A stretch of 50,992 nt of DNA from JBPCRW01 sp050996405 (lineage in GTDB: Bacteria; Acidobacteriota; Blastocatellia; Pyrinomonadales; Pyrinomonadaceae), in the NCBI GenBank assembly GCA_050996405.1, contig JBPCRW010000065.1, positions 1 to 50,992 on the forward strand. Direction: 5' to 3'. Below, piece by piece: positions 31,537 through 40,718 of this stretch. The translations under genes were made by a program, and so were the position numbers. The first letter of the stretch is position 1; the number at the start of each line of letters is the position of its first letter. A model generated the notes under the pieces. It was not told the DNA's origin and did no database searches. It worked only from the letters and a program-made list of their open reading frames with translations.

Positions 31537-32682
31537 TTACTGAATCCGGTAAACTTTATCTTTCCAAATGATAACGACAATACCGCTCAGATTATCGGCG
31601 ATCGAACGCAAACCGCCGTCAAGTTTTTTATAATCGTTTGAACCGCGTGTGACGTTGATTGTTTTTTGTCCCTTATATTTTACGTCATACCAAATACCGC
31701 CGGCGCGCCGGAAATTTTTGCCGCCGACGCTTCTTGTTTCCGCCGCTTTGTTTTCGTCCGCGTCCGAAGAGTTATCGGCTTTTGTTTCCGCCCGATTTTT
31801 CGACACTCGCAGAGATTGCGTATTGCGCCCGTTGATCGCCGGTGATTGAACGCCGCGCGTGTCGGATGCCGCCGCCGTATCCGAGCTTTGATTTTGCGAA
31901 GCGGAATTTTGCGGAAACTCCGCTTGCCGTCGAGCGGAATCGTTCGTTGTGCCGTTCACAGTATAATTATTTTCTCGCGGCGGCGCGGCGGCAACCATTT
32001 CCTGTTTTTCCTTTTTGGCTGACTCGGATTCACTTGACGGCTCGGTTGTTTTCGGCGCGGATTTCGCGGGTTCGACATTTTTATCCCGCGCCGCCGCGTT
32101 TGAATTTGCCGAAAGCGCGCGCGAATTATTTTTATTTTGCGAATTCGGTAAAACCTTCGCCGCCGTCGCGTTTGAATTCGTGTAAGCCGCAGAATTCATA
32201 GCCGAATTTGATGACGCGGAATTTGCGTTTGCACCGTTAAAAACGGAATTTACAATCTGCGGTTTTTCGTCAACTCGCGCAACTTCCGAAGAATTATCCC
32301 GCGTCGAATTTTTCAACACGACAATTGCGATAATTCCGGCAAAAATTAAAATTGTTAATCCCATCGTGTAAGCTATCTGCGGAAAAACAAACAGGCGTTT
32401 ATACCAGGGAATAAGAGCGGATTCCAGCTTGCTTTCAGAAATAATTTCACTCGACGTTTCGGTATTAAAATTCATTAAATTCGACAAGATATTTCGACAG
32501 CGCGCGCAGGCTGCCAGATGATTAACCGTTCGCAAACGCGCTTTTTCGGGCAAAACGTGTTCGGCAAATGCATTGATTTCGTCAGCGTCGGGATGTGAAC
32601 CCGCGATTTCAGAAACAGTTTCGCCGCGCCGCGCCGTCTGCCGCAAAAGAATGTCTATTTCCTTGTCGAAATCTTTAATCAT
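31537..32682 (-). CDS. Membrane anti-sigma factor-like protein with ZAS zinc site
   Basis: 381 aa. The N-terminal cytoplasmic domain carries HLAACARCR (HxxxCxxC, about 76-84), the zinc-anti-sigma signature. One TM (about 105-127) is followed by a long low-complexity Asn/Ser/Ala-rich external region (about 140-320) and a small C-terminal domain (about 325-381). It directly follows the sigma-factor gene, its likely partner. The extracytoplasmic signal is unknown. Confidence 0.85.
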   Translation of the reverse strand: MIKDFDKEIDILLRQTARRGETVSEIAGSHPDADEINAFAEHVLPEKARLRTVNHLAACARCRNILSNLMNFNTETSSEIISESKLESALIPWYKRLFVFPQIAYTMGLTILIFAGIIAIVVLKNSTRDNSSEVARVDEKPQIVNSVFNGANANSASSNSAMNSAAYTNSNATAAKVLPNSQNKNNSRALSANSNAAARDKNVEPAKSAPKTTEPSSESESAKKEKQEMVAAAPPRENNYTVNGTTNDSARRQAEFPQNSASQNQSSDTAAASDTRGVQSPAINGRNTQSLRVSKNRAETKADNSSDADENKAAETRSVGGKNFRRAGGIWYDVKYKGQKTINVTRGSNDYKKLDGGLRSIADNLSGIVVIIWKDKVYRIQ

Positions 32683-32748
32683 TTATCATTTATAATTTAT
32701 CATTTATCATTCGCGCCTTTAAAAAAGGTTTTTGATAAATGATAAATG
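32679..32748. repeat. TTATCAT heptamer array with inverted copies
   Basis: TTATCAT/TTATAAT copies (32679-32711) face GATAAAT copies (32734-32748). The array spans the anti-sigma start and runs into the 3' end of the sigma gene, leaving no ribosome site for the anti-sigma gene. Confidence 0.9.
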
Positions 32749-33723
32749 TTCAACGTCCAATGTTTGAACGCCTGTCCGAACGATTTCTTGCGCGAGCGCA
32801 AAGGCGAGCAGAATTACAAACAATTTTTCCAAGCCGACATCGAGTTTTGATGCCGCATCCGACAAAAATCGCTTTACCTCATCTTGCTGCCAGCCGTGTT
32901 CCGCCATCAGAATTTTTTCCGTCTGTTTGCGGATTTCCTTTTGAACGCGGTCAAGTCTGCGGCTCGCCGTCGCTTCGTGAAAACCGAGTGTTTGCCCGAT
33001 GGCTTTGAGCTTTAAATTGTCGAAATAATAAAGTTTGAGAATCAATTTATCTTCCGCTTCGAGTTCCGCAATAGCTTGACTAAGCGCGTCCGCAACGTTT
33101 TGCCGCGCTTGTTTCGCGCTGAAATTTTCTTCCGGGTTGTCGCTCTGCGAAATGAGTTTCGCGCCGTCCGCTTTTTCCGCCGCGTCGTTCGCCAGATTTT
33201 CAAATTCGCGCGTTTCTTCGATTTGCACGAATTTCGATTCTTTGCGAAATTGGTCAACCGCCAATTGCGCGACGACGGCGCGCAGCCAACCCGCGAGACT
33301 TCCGCGCCCCGAATAATACGAAAGTTTTGTTTTCAACTTTCCGTCTTTATCGTGTTTTAAACCGTAAAGCTCCGCCCAAATCGAACTTGCCAAATCTTCC
33401 GCGTCTTCATTATTCGCGGCGATTTTTCGCGCCGCCGATTTGACGGTCGCATCGAAATTTTTTACCAAATCGCTCCAAGCCGTTTCGTCCGCTTTTTCGC
33501 AGGCGATAATCAAACACAAATCGTCGGCGTTGAGCGAATCAATAAACTGTTTTATCTCCGTCGCGGAAGCGTTTTCGTTGTCGCGCAAAACATATTTTTC
33601 GATTGACGCGAAAAGTCGCGGCTCTAAATCTTTAACTTCAAGCCGACGCGAATCTTTCGCGCGGGCGAGTAGCCGCGCGGCGGATTCTTCAATCGTTTTT
33701 TGATGTTTGGCGGCGGAACTCAT
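32719..33723 (-). CDS. ECF-like sigma-70 family RNA polymerase sigma factor
   Basis: 334 aa, larger than a minimal ECF sigma (about 170-200). Sigma region 2 lies about 90-180 (NNEDAEDLASSIWAELY; GRGSLAGWLRAVVAQLAVDQFRK) and region 4 about 205-275 (LILKLYYFDNLKLKAIGQTL, HEATASRRLDRVQKEI). N- and C-terminal extensions of about 70 and 55 residues are present; the last ~15 residues are repeat-encoded. The anti-sigma gene follows. Confidence 0.88.
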   Translation of the reverse strand: MSSAAKHQKTIEESAARLLARAKDSRRLEVKDLEPRLFASIEKYVLRDNENASATEIKQFIDSLNADDLCLIIACEKADETAWSDLVKNFDATVKSAARKIAANNEDAEDLASSIWAELYGLKHDKDGKLKTKLSYYSGRGSLAGWLRAVVAQLAVDQFRKESKFVQIEETREFENLANDAAEKADGAKLISQSDNPEENFSAKQARQNVADALSQAIAELEAEDKLILKLYYFDNLKLKAIGQTLGFHEATASRRLDRVQKEIRKQTEKILMAEHGWQQDEVKRFLSDAASKLDVGLEKLFVILLAFALAQEIVRTGVQTLDVEHLSFIKNLF

Positions 33724-33806
33724 TAACCGAAAAGATGCGAGAAGCTTATCATTATTTGCTTATTTTTCGGAATAAACATATTAGTTTAATGTTTATTCAA
33801 AATATC

Positions 33807-34190
33807 ATGAACACCAAACTCCATAAACTTTTCACATACTTGATTGCCGCCGTTTGGATTATCAACGGTTTATTTTGCAAAGTCTTAAATCTTGTTCCGC
33901 GACATGAAGAAATCGTCAAAAGAATTTTAGGCAGTGAATATTCCTCTCTTTTGACGAAAGCCATCGGCGCGGCGGAAATTTGTATGGCGATTTGGATTTT
34001 AAGCCGTATCATGCCGCGTTTAAATGCTGTCACGCAAATCATTATCGTTGCCGTGATGAACGTTATCGAATTTATATTTGCTCCTGACTTACTGCTGTGG
34101 GGCAAAGTAAACATCATCGTTGCGTCTTTTTTTATTGCTTTGATATATTTCAATGAATTTTATTTGAATGAAGAAAATCGGCAACTATGA
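33807..34190 (+). CDS. DoxX-like membrane protein
   Basis: 127 aa from the ATG at 33807; an earlier in-frame ATG (33792) is possible. Four TM helices (about 7-25, 45-66, 71-90, 97-116) and the opening YLIAAVWIINGLFCKVLN fit the DoxX-like family of small four-helix proteins. It overlaps the next gene by ATGA and begins a four-gene coupled operon. Confidence 0.8.
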   Translation: MNTKLHKLFTYLIAAVWIINGLFCKVLNLVPRHEEIVKRILGSEYSSLLTKAIGAAEICMAIWILSRIMPRLNAVTQIIIVAVMNVIEFIFAPDLLLWGKVNIIVASFFIALIYFNEFYLNEENRQL

Positions 34191-34936
34191 CTATGTTCTC
34201 GTTTCTGAAAAATCATCTGTTTGCAGTCGAAGCATTTTTTGAAAGTTCGTTGGTGCTGACTTTTGCTGTGCCAAAAGATGAATTACAGAATCTGATTCCC
34301 GAATGTTTGGAATTAGATACGTTCGAGGAAAAATATGCGTTTGTCGCGGCGGCAATGGTGCAGACAACAAAACTTCGCCCGAAAGGTTTTCCTGAAAGTT
34401 TCGGAAAAGATTTCTTTTTAGTCGGCTATCGAATATTTGTCAGATACACGAATAATTCGGGTAAACGGATGCGCGGTTTATATATTCTCAAATCGGAAAC
34501 TGACAAAAAGCAGATGGAATTTTTCGGTAATTTATTTACTCATTACAGCTATACAACGACGGACATAGAGCAAATAAAACAAGACGCAGCGACAGAAATA
34601 AAATCTTCAAAATCAGATTTCAAAGTTGTCATTGAAAATCCGTCTAATGAAGAAATTTTACTGCCAGAAACTTCCCCGTTTGCGACTTGGAAAGAAGCGC
34701 GAAGATTTGCCGGACCGTTGCCATTCACTTTCACGTTTAATGCAAAAACAAAAGAAGTTTTAATTATCGAAGGGGTCAGGCAAAACTGGACTCCGCAGCC
34801 TGTAAAAGTTGAAAGCTGCCATTTTTCATTTCTCGACAGATTAAATCTTTCGGAAATGAATTTGGCGAATGCTTTTATTATTAACAACATTCCCTATATG
34901 TGGAAAAAAGGGAGAATCGAACAATGGAACAAATGA
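34187..34936 (+). CDS. DUF2071-like protein
   Basis: 249 aa, soluble. The opening LKNHLFAVEAFFESSLVLTFAVP followed by LIPECLELDTFEEKYAFVAAAMVQTTKLRP resembles DUF2071 (YqjF-like) proteins, whose function is not known. Coupled at both ends (ATGA before, overlap after) to DoxX-like and methyltransferase genes. Confidence 0.75.
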   Translation: MTMFSFLKNHLFAVEAFFESSLVLTFAVPKDELQNLIPECLELDTFEEKYAFVAAAMVQTTKLRPKGFPESFGKDFFLVGYRIFVRYTNNSGKRMRGLYILKSETDKKQMEFFGNLFTHYSYTTTDIEQIKQDAATEIKSSKSDFKVVIENPSNEEILLPETSPFATWKEARRFAGPLPFTFTFNAKTKEVLIIEGVRQNWTPQPVKVESCHFSFLDRLNLSEMNLANAFIINNIPYMWKKGRIEQWNK

Positions 34937-35676
34937 GAAAACCTTTTCAGGGCGTTTGGAATGTAGTTCGATTTAACTGGCATTTTTATCTGTTGTCCGG
35001 CATCGGATTATTGCTCGTATTTTTGCTAAGTAATTTTCTCAATGCACCTTTTCGCCTTTTTTCAAGAATTTTATTCTTTCTCGCTGTCGCCGTTACATCA
35101 ATTTCACTAATCGTCACGTATTACGTCTACGATTTATCAAGCCTTTATGAATTATCTTGGCTGAAAGATTTGAGAAGGAAAGAGAACAGCAAAATCGTCA
35201 ATATCAATGCTGGTTTTGACGAAACAAGCGCGTTGCTTCAAACCAGATATAAAGATGCGGAATTAGAAGTTTTCGATTTTTACAATCCGCTCAAACACAC
35301 GGAAATATCAATCAAACGCGCCCGAAAAGCCTATCCGCCTTTTCCAAACACCAAACAAATTTCAACAAACGTTATTCCGCTCGAAGATAATTCTGTTGAT
35401 AAAATTTTCGCCGTTCTTTCCGCTCACGAAATCAGAGATAAAAACGAACGGTCAAATTTCTTTCAGGAACTTCACAGGATTCTCAAACCCAAAGGTCAAA
35501 TTATCGTGACTGAACATCTCAGAGACACTGCAAATTTTTTAGCTTACAGCATCGGATTTTTTCACTTTCATTCAAAACGAGCGTGGCTCGAAACTTTTCA
35601 GAAGGCTGGATTAAAAATCGAAAGAGAGATAAAAATTACGCCTTTTATTTCAACTTTTATACTTGAGAAATTATGA
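34924..35676 (+). CDS. Class I SAM-dependent methyltransferase, membrane-anchored
   Basis: 250 aa. I chose ATG 34924 with GGGAGA at 8-bp spacing; ATG 34933 would overlap the previous stop as ATGA. Two hydrophobic helices at the N-terminus (about 18-37 and 46-66) precede a Rossmann domain with VNINAGFDETSALLQ (motif I), LEVFDFYNP, and the HRILKPKGQIIVTEH motif. The substrate is unknown; the membrane anchor suggests a lipid or quinone-like substrate (inference). Confidence 0.82.
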   Translation: MEQMRKPFQGVWNVVRFNWHFYLLSGIGLLLVFLLSNFLNAPFRLFSRILFFLAVAVTSISLIVTYYVYDLSSLYELSWLKDLRRKENSKIVNINAGFDETSALLQTRYKDAELEVFDFYNPLKHTEISIKRARKAYPPFPNTKQISTNVIPLEDNSVDKIFAVLSAHEIRDKNERSNFFQELHRILKPKGQIIVTEHLRDTANFLAYSIGFFHFHSKRAWLETFQKAGLKIEREIKITPFISTFILEKL

Positions 35677-36068
35677 GTTTTCATCTTAACGTCGTCGGTT
35701 TTTTGCTAATCGGCTTGGCAATAGTTCACGCTGTTTTCCCTAAATATTTTAATTGGAAAGACGAATGCCAGTCGCTCAGTTTAATCAATCGTCAGATGTT
35801 TTATGTGCATACTTTTTTCATTGTTCTGACACTATTTTTGATGGGACTTTTCTGTCTGACAGAGACGCAGAAAATTATCGAAACGGATGTAGGAAAAACT
35901 GTCGCTTTAGGATTTGGAATTTTTTGGTTTGCCCTTTTAGTTATCCAGTTTTTCGTCTATTCATCAGAACTTTGGCGAGGCAAAACTTTTGAAACGGTGA
36001 TTCATATCCTCTTCTCCATACTTTGGATATATCTCAGCGCAATATTTTTTCTGATTTATTTTTCTTGA
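35673..36068 (+). CDS. 131-aa four-helix membrane protein, unknown function
   Basis: Four hydrophobic segments (about 5-22, 40-62, 77-95, 105-128). It is coupled to the methyltransferase by ATGA and is the last gene of the operon. I do not recognise a family. Confidence 0.78.
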   Translation: MSFHLNVVGFLLIGLAIVHAVFPKYFNWKDECQSLSLINRQMFYVHTFFIVLTLFLMGLFCLTETQKIIETDVGKTVALGFGIFWFALLVIQFFVYSSELWRGKTFETVIHILFSILWIYLSAIFFLIYFS

Positions 36069-36078
36069 GGTTATAAAT

Positions 36079-37119
36079 TTATCGAAGATATTTTCTCAGG
36101 AAAGAAACTATTTTCCAACCGTCGAGATAAACCCAAGGTTTTTCGCCCAGAGTGTAATGACCGCACGGAATTTTTACCGCATCGTGTTTAATGCCGTGTT
36201 CGCGCAAGGATTTCATTACATTGCGCGACAAATCAACGGGAAAAGTTAAATCGTAAAGCGTGTAAATATATCTCTGCGGGCGCGGCGGCATTTTTGCGAG
36301 TCTGTCCATATAAACCATCGGCGAAATCGGCAGCCAGTATTCGCGCAACTCGTCCAGAGTGACGTTATCGCCGATTCCCTGTTTGACGTGATATGTCGAA
36401 AGTCCGCGCCACACGACATCGGCGACGTAACCTGAAACGTGATTAAAAACTCCCGCGTCAATCTGCAAATCGTGCGCGAAGGCAAAAAATCCGACGCAGC
36501 TTCCGATGCTTGTTCCGACAACGCCGATTTTTTCGTAACCTTGCAGTTTGAGCCAAGCGACGGCGGAGCGCGTGTCAACAACCGATTGCCTTAAAGATTG
36601 CAAAGTGCGCCCGACATTCGGCGCGACCAGATAATCGGCTCTTTCAAGTTCGGGCGGCATCCGCTCCTCGTGATACGGCAAAGTCAGCCGCAGAGCCGAT
36701 ACGCCGACTTTATTAAAAACTTTACATAAATCGAAATAACTTCCGGCTTTCGCGTTCCAGTGCGGCAGCACGACGACCGCCGATTTTTTGTTTTCCGCGT
36801 GCGGAAAAAATTTCGCGCGCGCCGTATTATTTTCGATTGACGAAGTTTCAATCGCGCTCGTCCAATTTAAGTCGAGAGTCGAAAGTCGAGAATCGAGAGA
36901 CGGATTTTCAATTTTGTAATCCGTAATTTCGGGCGCAAAGAAAAACTCGTCGCTGTTTGCTAAAACTTTTTTCGTATATTCGCGGAAAACTTTTCGCGGT
37001 TCGTCGCCGTTGGCGTTTTCTTTGACAAATTCAGTTCCCCATTCAAATTCGCGCACGACGCGATTGGCGTTGAGCATCGCAAAATAGCGTTCGCGGTTGT
37101 GCATAAAACGTTTGAGCAT
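36079..37119 (-). CDS. Alpha/beta hydrolase
   Basis: 346 aa. The core begins near residue 110 (VVVLPHWNAKAGSY). The nucleophile elbow is GTSIGS, a late Asp is in LYDLTFPVDLS, and the His is in CGHYTLG, giving a full Ser-Asp-His triad. The layout resembles the ABHD18-like hydrolases. The N-terminal ~100 residues are variable and include a repeat-encoded SLDSRLSTLDL (about 75-84). Substrate unknown. It follows the ABC-exporter genes on the same strand. Confidence 0.82.
   Translation of the reverse strand: MLKRFMHNRERYFAMLNANRVVREFEWGTEFVKENANGDEPRKVFREYTKKVLANSDEFFFAPEITDYKIENPSLDSRLSTLDLNWTSAIETSSIENNTARAKFFPHAENKKSAVVVLPHWNAKAGSYFDLCKVFNKVGVSALRLTLPYHEERMPPELERADYLVAPNVGRTLQSLRQSVVDTRSAVAWLKLQGYEKIGVVGTSIGSCVGFFAFAHDLQIDAGVFNHVSGYVADVVWRGLSTYHVKQGIGDNVTLDELREYWLPISPMVYMDRLAKMPPRPQRYIYTLYDLTFPVDLSRNVMKSLREHGIKHDAVKIPCGHYTLGEKPWVYLDGWKIVSFLRKYLR
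36870..36897. repeat. In-frame AGTCGAG heptamer array in the hydrolase gene
   Basis: Four tandem heptamers (AGTCGAG, AGTCGAA, AGTCGAG, AATCGAG), translated as part of the N-terminal variable region. Confidence 0.95.
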
Positions 37120-37165
37120 AAATTATGGTAAGGAAATTGTGAGTTCAGAGCAAACAAACCGTTTT

Positions 37166-37621
37166 TTACTTTTTCCGGTAACTCGCGGCAATCAAATTTT
37201 CGCGTTTCGGAAAATGCAGAATAATTCCCAGAATGCCGAGCGCAAACCAGAGAAAGAAGTATTGATAACCAAAGGCGAAAGCCAGAACCAGCCCGAAAAG
37301 CGTGGTCGCTTCGCACAAAGCGCAGCCGATGACCATCGCTGTCTGCACGAGCGCAGTTTTTTGCAAATCAATCGCTTGCTTAATAAACTTTGCGCGTAAA
37401 ACAAATGACATCAGAAACGTTAGAATTCCCGTCGCCGCCAGAACAATTACCAACATCGAATTTTCATTATTCAAAAGCGGTTTTGTAAAATCGAAACTGA
37501 AAATTTCCCGTCTGGTAAAAAACAAAACTATCAGAAACATAAATTGCGAAACAAGAAGTCCGAGCCAGATGACGGTTATCGTGCGGTAACTTTGTTCGAT
37601 GTTTGGATTTGTCGGCTGCAT
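37166..37621 (-). CDS. 151-aa four-helix membrane protein, unknown function
   Basis: Start ATG 37621 with AAGGAGAA upstream; earlier in-frame ATGs overlap the ABC transporter gene. Four hydrophobic segments (about 15-36, 53-74, 90-110, 113-133). 16 bp downstream of the ABC exporter stop, so probably co-transcribed. No family recognised. Confidence 0.8.
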   Translation of the reverse strand: MQPTNPNIEQSYRTITVIWLGLLVSQFMFLIVLFFTRREIFSFDFTKPLLNNENSMLVIVLAATGILTFLMSFVLRAKFIKQAIDLQKTALVQTAMVIGCALCEATTLFGLVLAFAFGYQYFFLWFALGILGIILHFPKRENLIAASYRKK

Positions 37622-37637
37622 TTTGAAATTCTCCTTA

Positions 37638-39473
37638 TTAATTTGTTGCGTCCAATTCTTCTTCAAGCAGTTGTCTTTCGTAAAGGTCGGCATATTCGCC
37701 GTCAAGCTGCAGAAGTTCGTCGTGCGTTCCGCGCTCGATGATGCGCCCGTTTTCGAGAACGCAGATTAAATCCGCGTCACGGATTGTCGAAATGCGGTGC
37801 GCGACAATCAAAGTCGTGCGATTCTCGCGCACTTTTTGCAGGTTTCGCAAAATCGTTTCTTCCGTGTAAGTGTCAACCGCCGACAGCGAATCATCGAGAA
37901 TTAAAATTCGCGGCTCGCGCATCACGGCTCGCGCAATCGCCGCGCGCTGTTTCTGCCCGCCGCTCAAAGTGATGCCGCGCTCGCCGACCAATTGCTCGTA
38001 TTTATACGGAAAACCTTCGATGTCGTCTGCTAGATTAGCAACTGTTGCCGCCTGTTCGATTTTGGATTTTAGATTTTGGATTTTAGATTCTCCGCCATCC
38101 GATTTTTGATTATTTGTTGCTTTCCGCAATTCGCCATTCGTAATTCGTAATTCGTCTTTCTCGACTCCGAAAGCGATATTCTCCGCCAGCGTATCCGAGA
38201 AAAGAAAAGTTTCCTGCGGCACAAAGCCGATTGATTTCCGCAGTTGCTCAAGCGGATAATCGCGCACCGGAATATTGTCAATCAAAACCATTCCCGCCGG
38301 AGCGTCCAAAAGGCGCGGAATCAAACTAATTAAAGTTGATTTTCCACTGCCGGTTTTTCCGACAAAGGCGACAGTTTTTCCAGGCTGGATGAGCAGATTT
38401 ACATCCTGCAAAACCGGCTTTCCGTCATAAGCGAAATTCAGGCGACGAAATTCGATTTTGCCTTTTATCGGGGCTTGAATCTCGGTTGTCATTTCGTCTT
38501 TTATCGCCGGTTCGGTTTCCTGAATTTCGTTGATGCGTTTCAGCGAAGCCGTGCCGCGTTGATATAAATTGACGACGTAGCCGAGCGCAATCAGATACCA
38601 AATCATTCGCTGCAAATACAAAATATATGACGTAAAAGTTCCCGCCGAGATTTCGCCGCGCACCGCCATCGGAACGCCGACGGCGACGATGATGACGAAT
38701 CCCAGACCGATAAAAAAGAAAAGCAGCGGGCGCATCGCCGCCGCGTATTTCACGAGCGCGATATTTTTCTTGGCATATTCGCGGTTGAGAATTTGAAATT
38801 TTTCGATTTCCGTCGCTTCCTGCGCGTAAGCGCGCACCACGCGCACGCCCGACAAATTTTCCTGCGCCCGCGCCGTGATATTTGAAAAATACTCCTGAAT
38901 TTTTTCAAACCGTTTGTGAATCTGCGCGCCCAGAAATTTCACCGTTAAAGAGACAAACGGCATCGGAATTAAAAGCAGCAAAGTCAATTTTAGATTCGTG
39001 TGAAGCAGCAGCGGCAAAACAATCGCCAGCGCGAAAATCGCTTGGAACGAATACAAAATCATCGGTCCGACAATTTGCCGCACCGCCGACAAATCGTTAG
39101 TCGCTCGCGCCATCAAATCGCCGACGCGGTTTTCCTGAAAAAATTCGAGAGGCTGATGCACAATCGCGTCGTAAAAATCGCGGCGCATATCGTATTCGAT
39201 GTCGCGCGAAGCGTTTATCAGCAGCCGCCGCTGCCAGAAAAGAAAAAGCCCGCTTATCAAATTCGCCGTTAAAATCAATATCGGATAAATCGTGATTTTC
39301 CGAATGTCGAGCGTCCCGTTGCGAAAGCTGGTAGCAATATCGTCAACCGCGTTGCCGACCAGATAAGGCACGTAGAGACCAAACAGCATACCGAAAAAAA
39401 TGCAGACGATGCCCAGAATAATTTTCCATTTGTAAGGCTTAAAATAGCGCGAAAATTTTCTTAATTCTTCCAT
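37638..39473 (-). CDS. ABC exporter, fused permease and ATPase (MsbA/lipid-A-exporter type)
   Basis: 611 aa from ATG 39473 (MEELRKFSRYFKPYKW); an upstream ATG inside a repeat array is rejected. Six TM helices (about 20-300). The nucleotide-binding domain has Walker A GKTGSGKST, Q-loop VPQETFLFSD, signature LSGGQKQR, Walker B ILILDDS, and H-loop AHR. About 37 residues between Q-loop and signature (KDELRITNGELR... QNLKSKIEQ) are repeat-encoded, in the helical subdomain. It works as a homodimer; substrate unknown. Confidence 0.92.
   Translation of the reverse strand: MEELRKFSRYFKPYKWKIILGIVCIFFGMLFGLYVPYLVGNAVDDIATSFRNGTLDIRKITIYPILILTANLISGLFLFWQRRLLINASRDIEYDMRRDFYDAIVHQPLEFFQENRVGDLMARATNDLSAVRQIVGPMILYSFQAIFALAIVLPLLLHTNLKLTLLLLIPMPFVSLTVKFLGAQIHKRFEKIQEYFSNITARAQENLSGVRVVRAYAQEATEIEKFQILNREYAKKNIALVKYAAAMRPLLFFFIGLGFVIIVAVGVPMAVRGEISAGTFTSYILYLQRMIWYLIALGYVVNLYQRGTASLKRINEIQETEPAIKDEMTTEIQAPIKGKIEFRRLNFAYDGKPVLQDVNLLIQPGKTVAFVGKTGSGKSTLISLIPRLLDAPAGMVLIDNIPVRDYPLEQLRKSIGFVPQETFLFSDTLAENIAFGVEKDELRITNGELRKATNNQKSDGGESKIQNLKSKIEQAATVANLADDIEGFPYKYEQLVGERGITLSGGQKQRAAIARAVMREPRILILDDSLSAVDTYTEETILRNLQKVRENRTTLIVAHRISTIRDADLICVLENGRIIERGTHDELLQLDGEYADLYERQLLEEELDATN
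38058..38156. repeat. In-frame heptamer arrays inside the ABC exporter gene
   Basis: GATTTTG/GATTTTA x4 (38058-38085), and a CGTAATT-type block (38133-38156). They encode the extra hydrophilic segment in the ATPase helical subdomain. Confidence 0.93.
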
Positions 39474-39480
39474 TTCTTTA

Positions 39481-39553
39481 ATGGTCAATGGTGAGTGATA
39501 AGCGGTGAGTTTCGGAAAGTTTTTCACTATCCATTCACCGTTCACCACTAATT
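39481..39553. repeat. GGTGAGT-type heptamer array, inverted pair
   Basis: A block of GGTCAAT/GGTGAGT-like words (39481-39510) and its inverse CATTCAC/CGTTCAC (39520-39553) fill the gap between the thioesterase and ABC genes. Confidence 0.85.
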
Positions 39554-39959
39554 AAACTTTTGTATAAGTTGAAAGCGCGGTCGCAATCAACTTTCCTTTA
39601 TCATTAACAACATCCGCCGAAACGGTCAAAAGCCGCCGTCCGGCGCGCAAAACTTTCGCCGTGCAGACAGTTGTTTCATCGATAACGGGACGCAAATAAT
39701 GCACGGTTAAATCAACCGTCGAAGCCTTTTCTCCGTCCGCCAGATGCGCGATGACGGCAAACGCCGTCGCCGTATCAATCAAGGAAGCCGTCGCGCCGCC
39801 GTGCAAAAGCCCTTGCGGTTGACGAAGTTTTTCCCGCATCGGCAGCCGCATCACAACTTTTTCACGGCTGATTTCAACCAGTTCGATGCCGAGCAGTTTT
39901 AAATACGGCGTGTTTTTTACAACGTCAAAGGCAACATTCTTTTTTTCTTCGTCAATCAT
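39552..39959 (-). CDS. PaaI-family hotdog thioesterase
   Basis: 135 aa. Hotdog fold with LHGGATASLIDTATAFA, the catalytic-region signature of PaaI/YbgC-like acyl-CoA thioesterases, and TVDLTVHYLRP. Overlaps the upstream lipoprotein stop (ATGA). The acyl-CoA substrate is unknown. Confidence 0.9.
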   Translation of the reverse strand: MIDEEKKNVAFDVVKNTPYLKLLGIELVEISREKVVMRLPMREKLRQPQGLLHGGATASLIDTATAFAVIAHLADGEKASTVDLTVHYLRPVIDETTVCTAKVLRAGRRLLTVSADVVNDKGKLIATALSTYTKV

Positions 39960-40675
39960 TTATTTTCCCGCAAGACTTCCTGAAATTCTTTTGCGGAAAC
40001 TTTGCGAAAATCTTTCGGCGGCTCGAAAATTTTTTCATCCGTTTCGGTTTTGAAATTTCTCACTTCTACGGAAAACGTCAACGTTTTCTGCTCGCCGCTG
40101 ATGCTGTAAAGTTCCTGTTTAACCGGAATTTTCAAATTTCCGTCAAAGTAAATTAAAATTTCTGAATTTTCCGAATCGTTTAAACGAACGCGAAATTTCG
40201 TTAAATTATTTTCCGTCTCCAATTTTTCAAACGTCGCCGCAGTTTCAGCGTTGAGCCATTCGGTCGTCAGAAAATCGTCGGCTGGACTAACGGAATTATT
40301 CGCCGTCAATTTATTTTCCGTGTAAATCTTTTTAGGCTGGGAAATCGAAAGCGAAACATTATTATCTAAATTTAAAGCGGAAATTTCCGTCCTCTCGCCC
40401 GAATTAAAAATCGTCAAACGCCGCGTGCCGTTTCGCGCCGTGAAAATTTTTCGTTCCGATTTTTCGTCGCTGTTAAAAGTGCTGATAACAATTTCGGCTT
40501 GATAATTTTCCGGCTCTTTGGTCGAAAAAGGCAATTCGCGGCTCGCTTCGTCGAGAACGGCAGGCGCGGGTGTCGGCGCGGCGTTTTCCGTTTTCTGCCA
40601 AACGCCGCACGCCGGAAGAAAAATCGCAAAAACAATCGCCGCCGTTAAAATTTTCCTCGAGTTTTCCGAAAACAT
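39956..40675 (-). CDS. Predicted lipoprotein (LolA/DUF4292-like fold possible)
   Basis: 239 aa. Lipobox FLPAC (cysteine near residue 23) after a hydrophobic signal. The mature part reads as alternating beta strands with a repeating charged pattern similar to LolA/LolB-type outer-membrane lipoprotein folds, but I see no defining motif, so the family is uncertain. First gene of the thioesterase-ABC-hydrolase group on this strand, divergent from the SGNH hydrolase. Confidence 0.78.
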   Translation of the reverse strand: MFSENSRKILTAAIVFAIFLPACGVWQKTENAAPTPAPAVLDEASRELPFSTKEPENYQAEIVISTFNSDEKSERKIFTARNGTRRLTIFNSGERTEISALNLDNNVSLSISQPKKIYTENKLTANNSVSPADDFLTTEWLNAETAATFEKLETENNLTKFRVRLNDSENSEILIYFDGNLKIPVKQELYSISGEQKTLTFSVEVRNFKTETDEKIFEPPKDFRKVSAKEFQEVLRENK

Positions 40676-40718
40676 TTGTAAAATAGAAATTTTAACACAA
40701 GCGTTGGCGAACAGAATA

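Noticed and set aside
39474..39548. N-terminal extension of the ABC exporter
   Set aside because: The extra 25 residues are translated repeat DNA; the exporter starts normally at MEELRKF.
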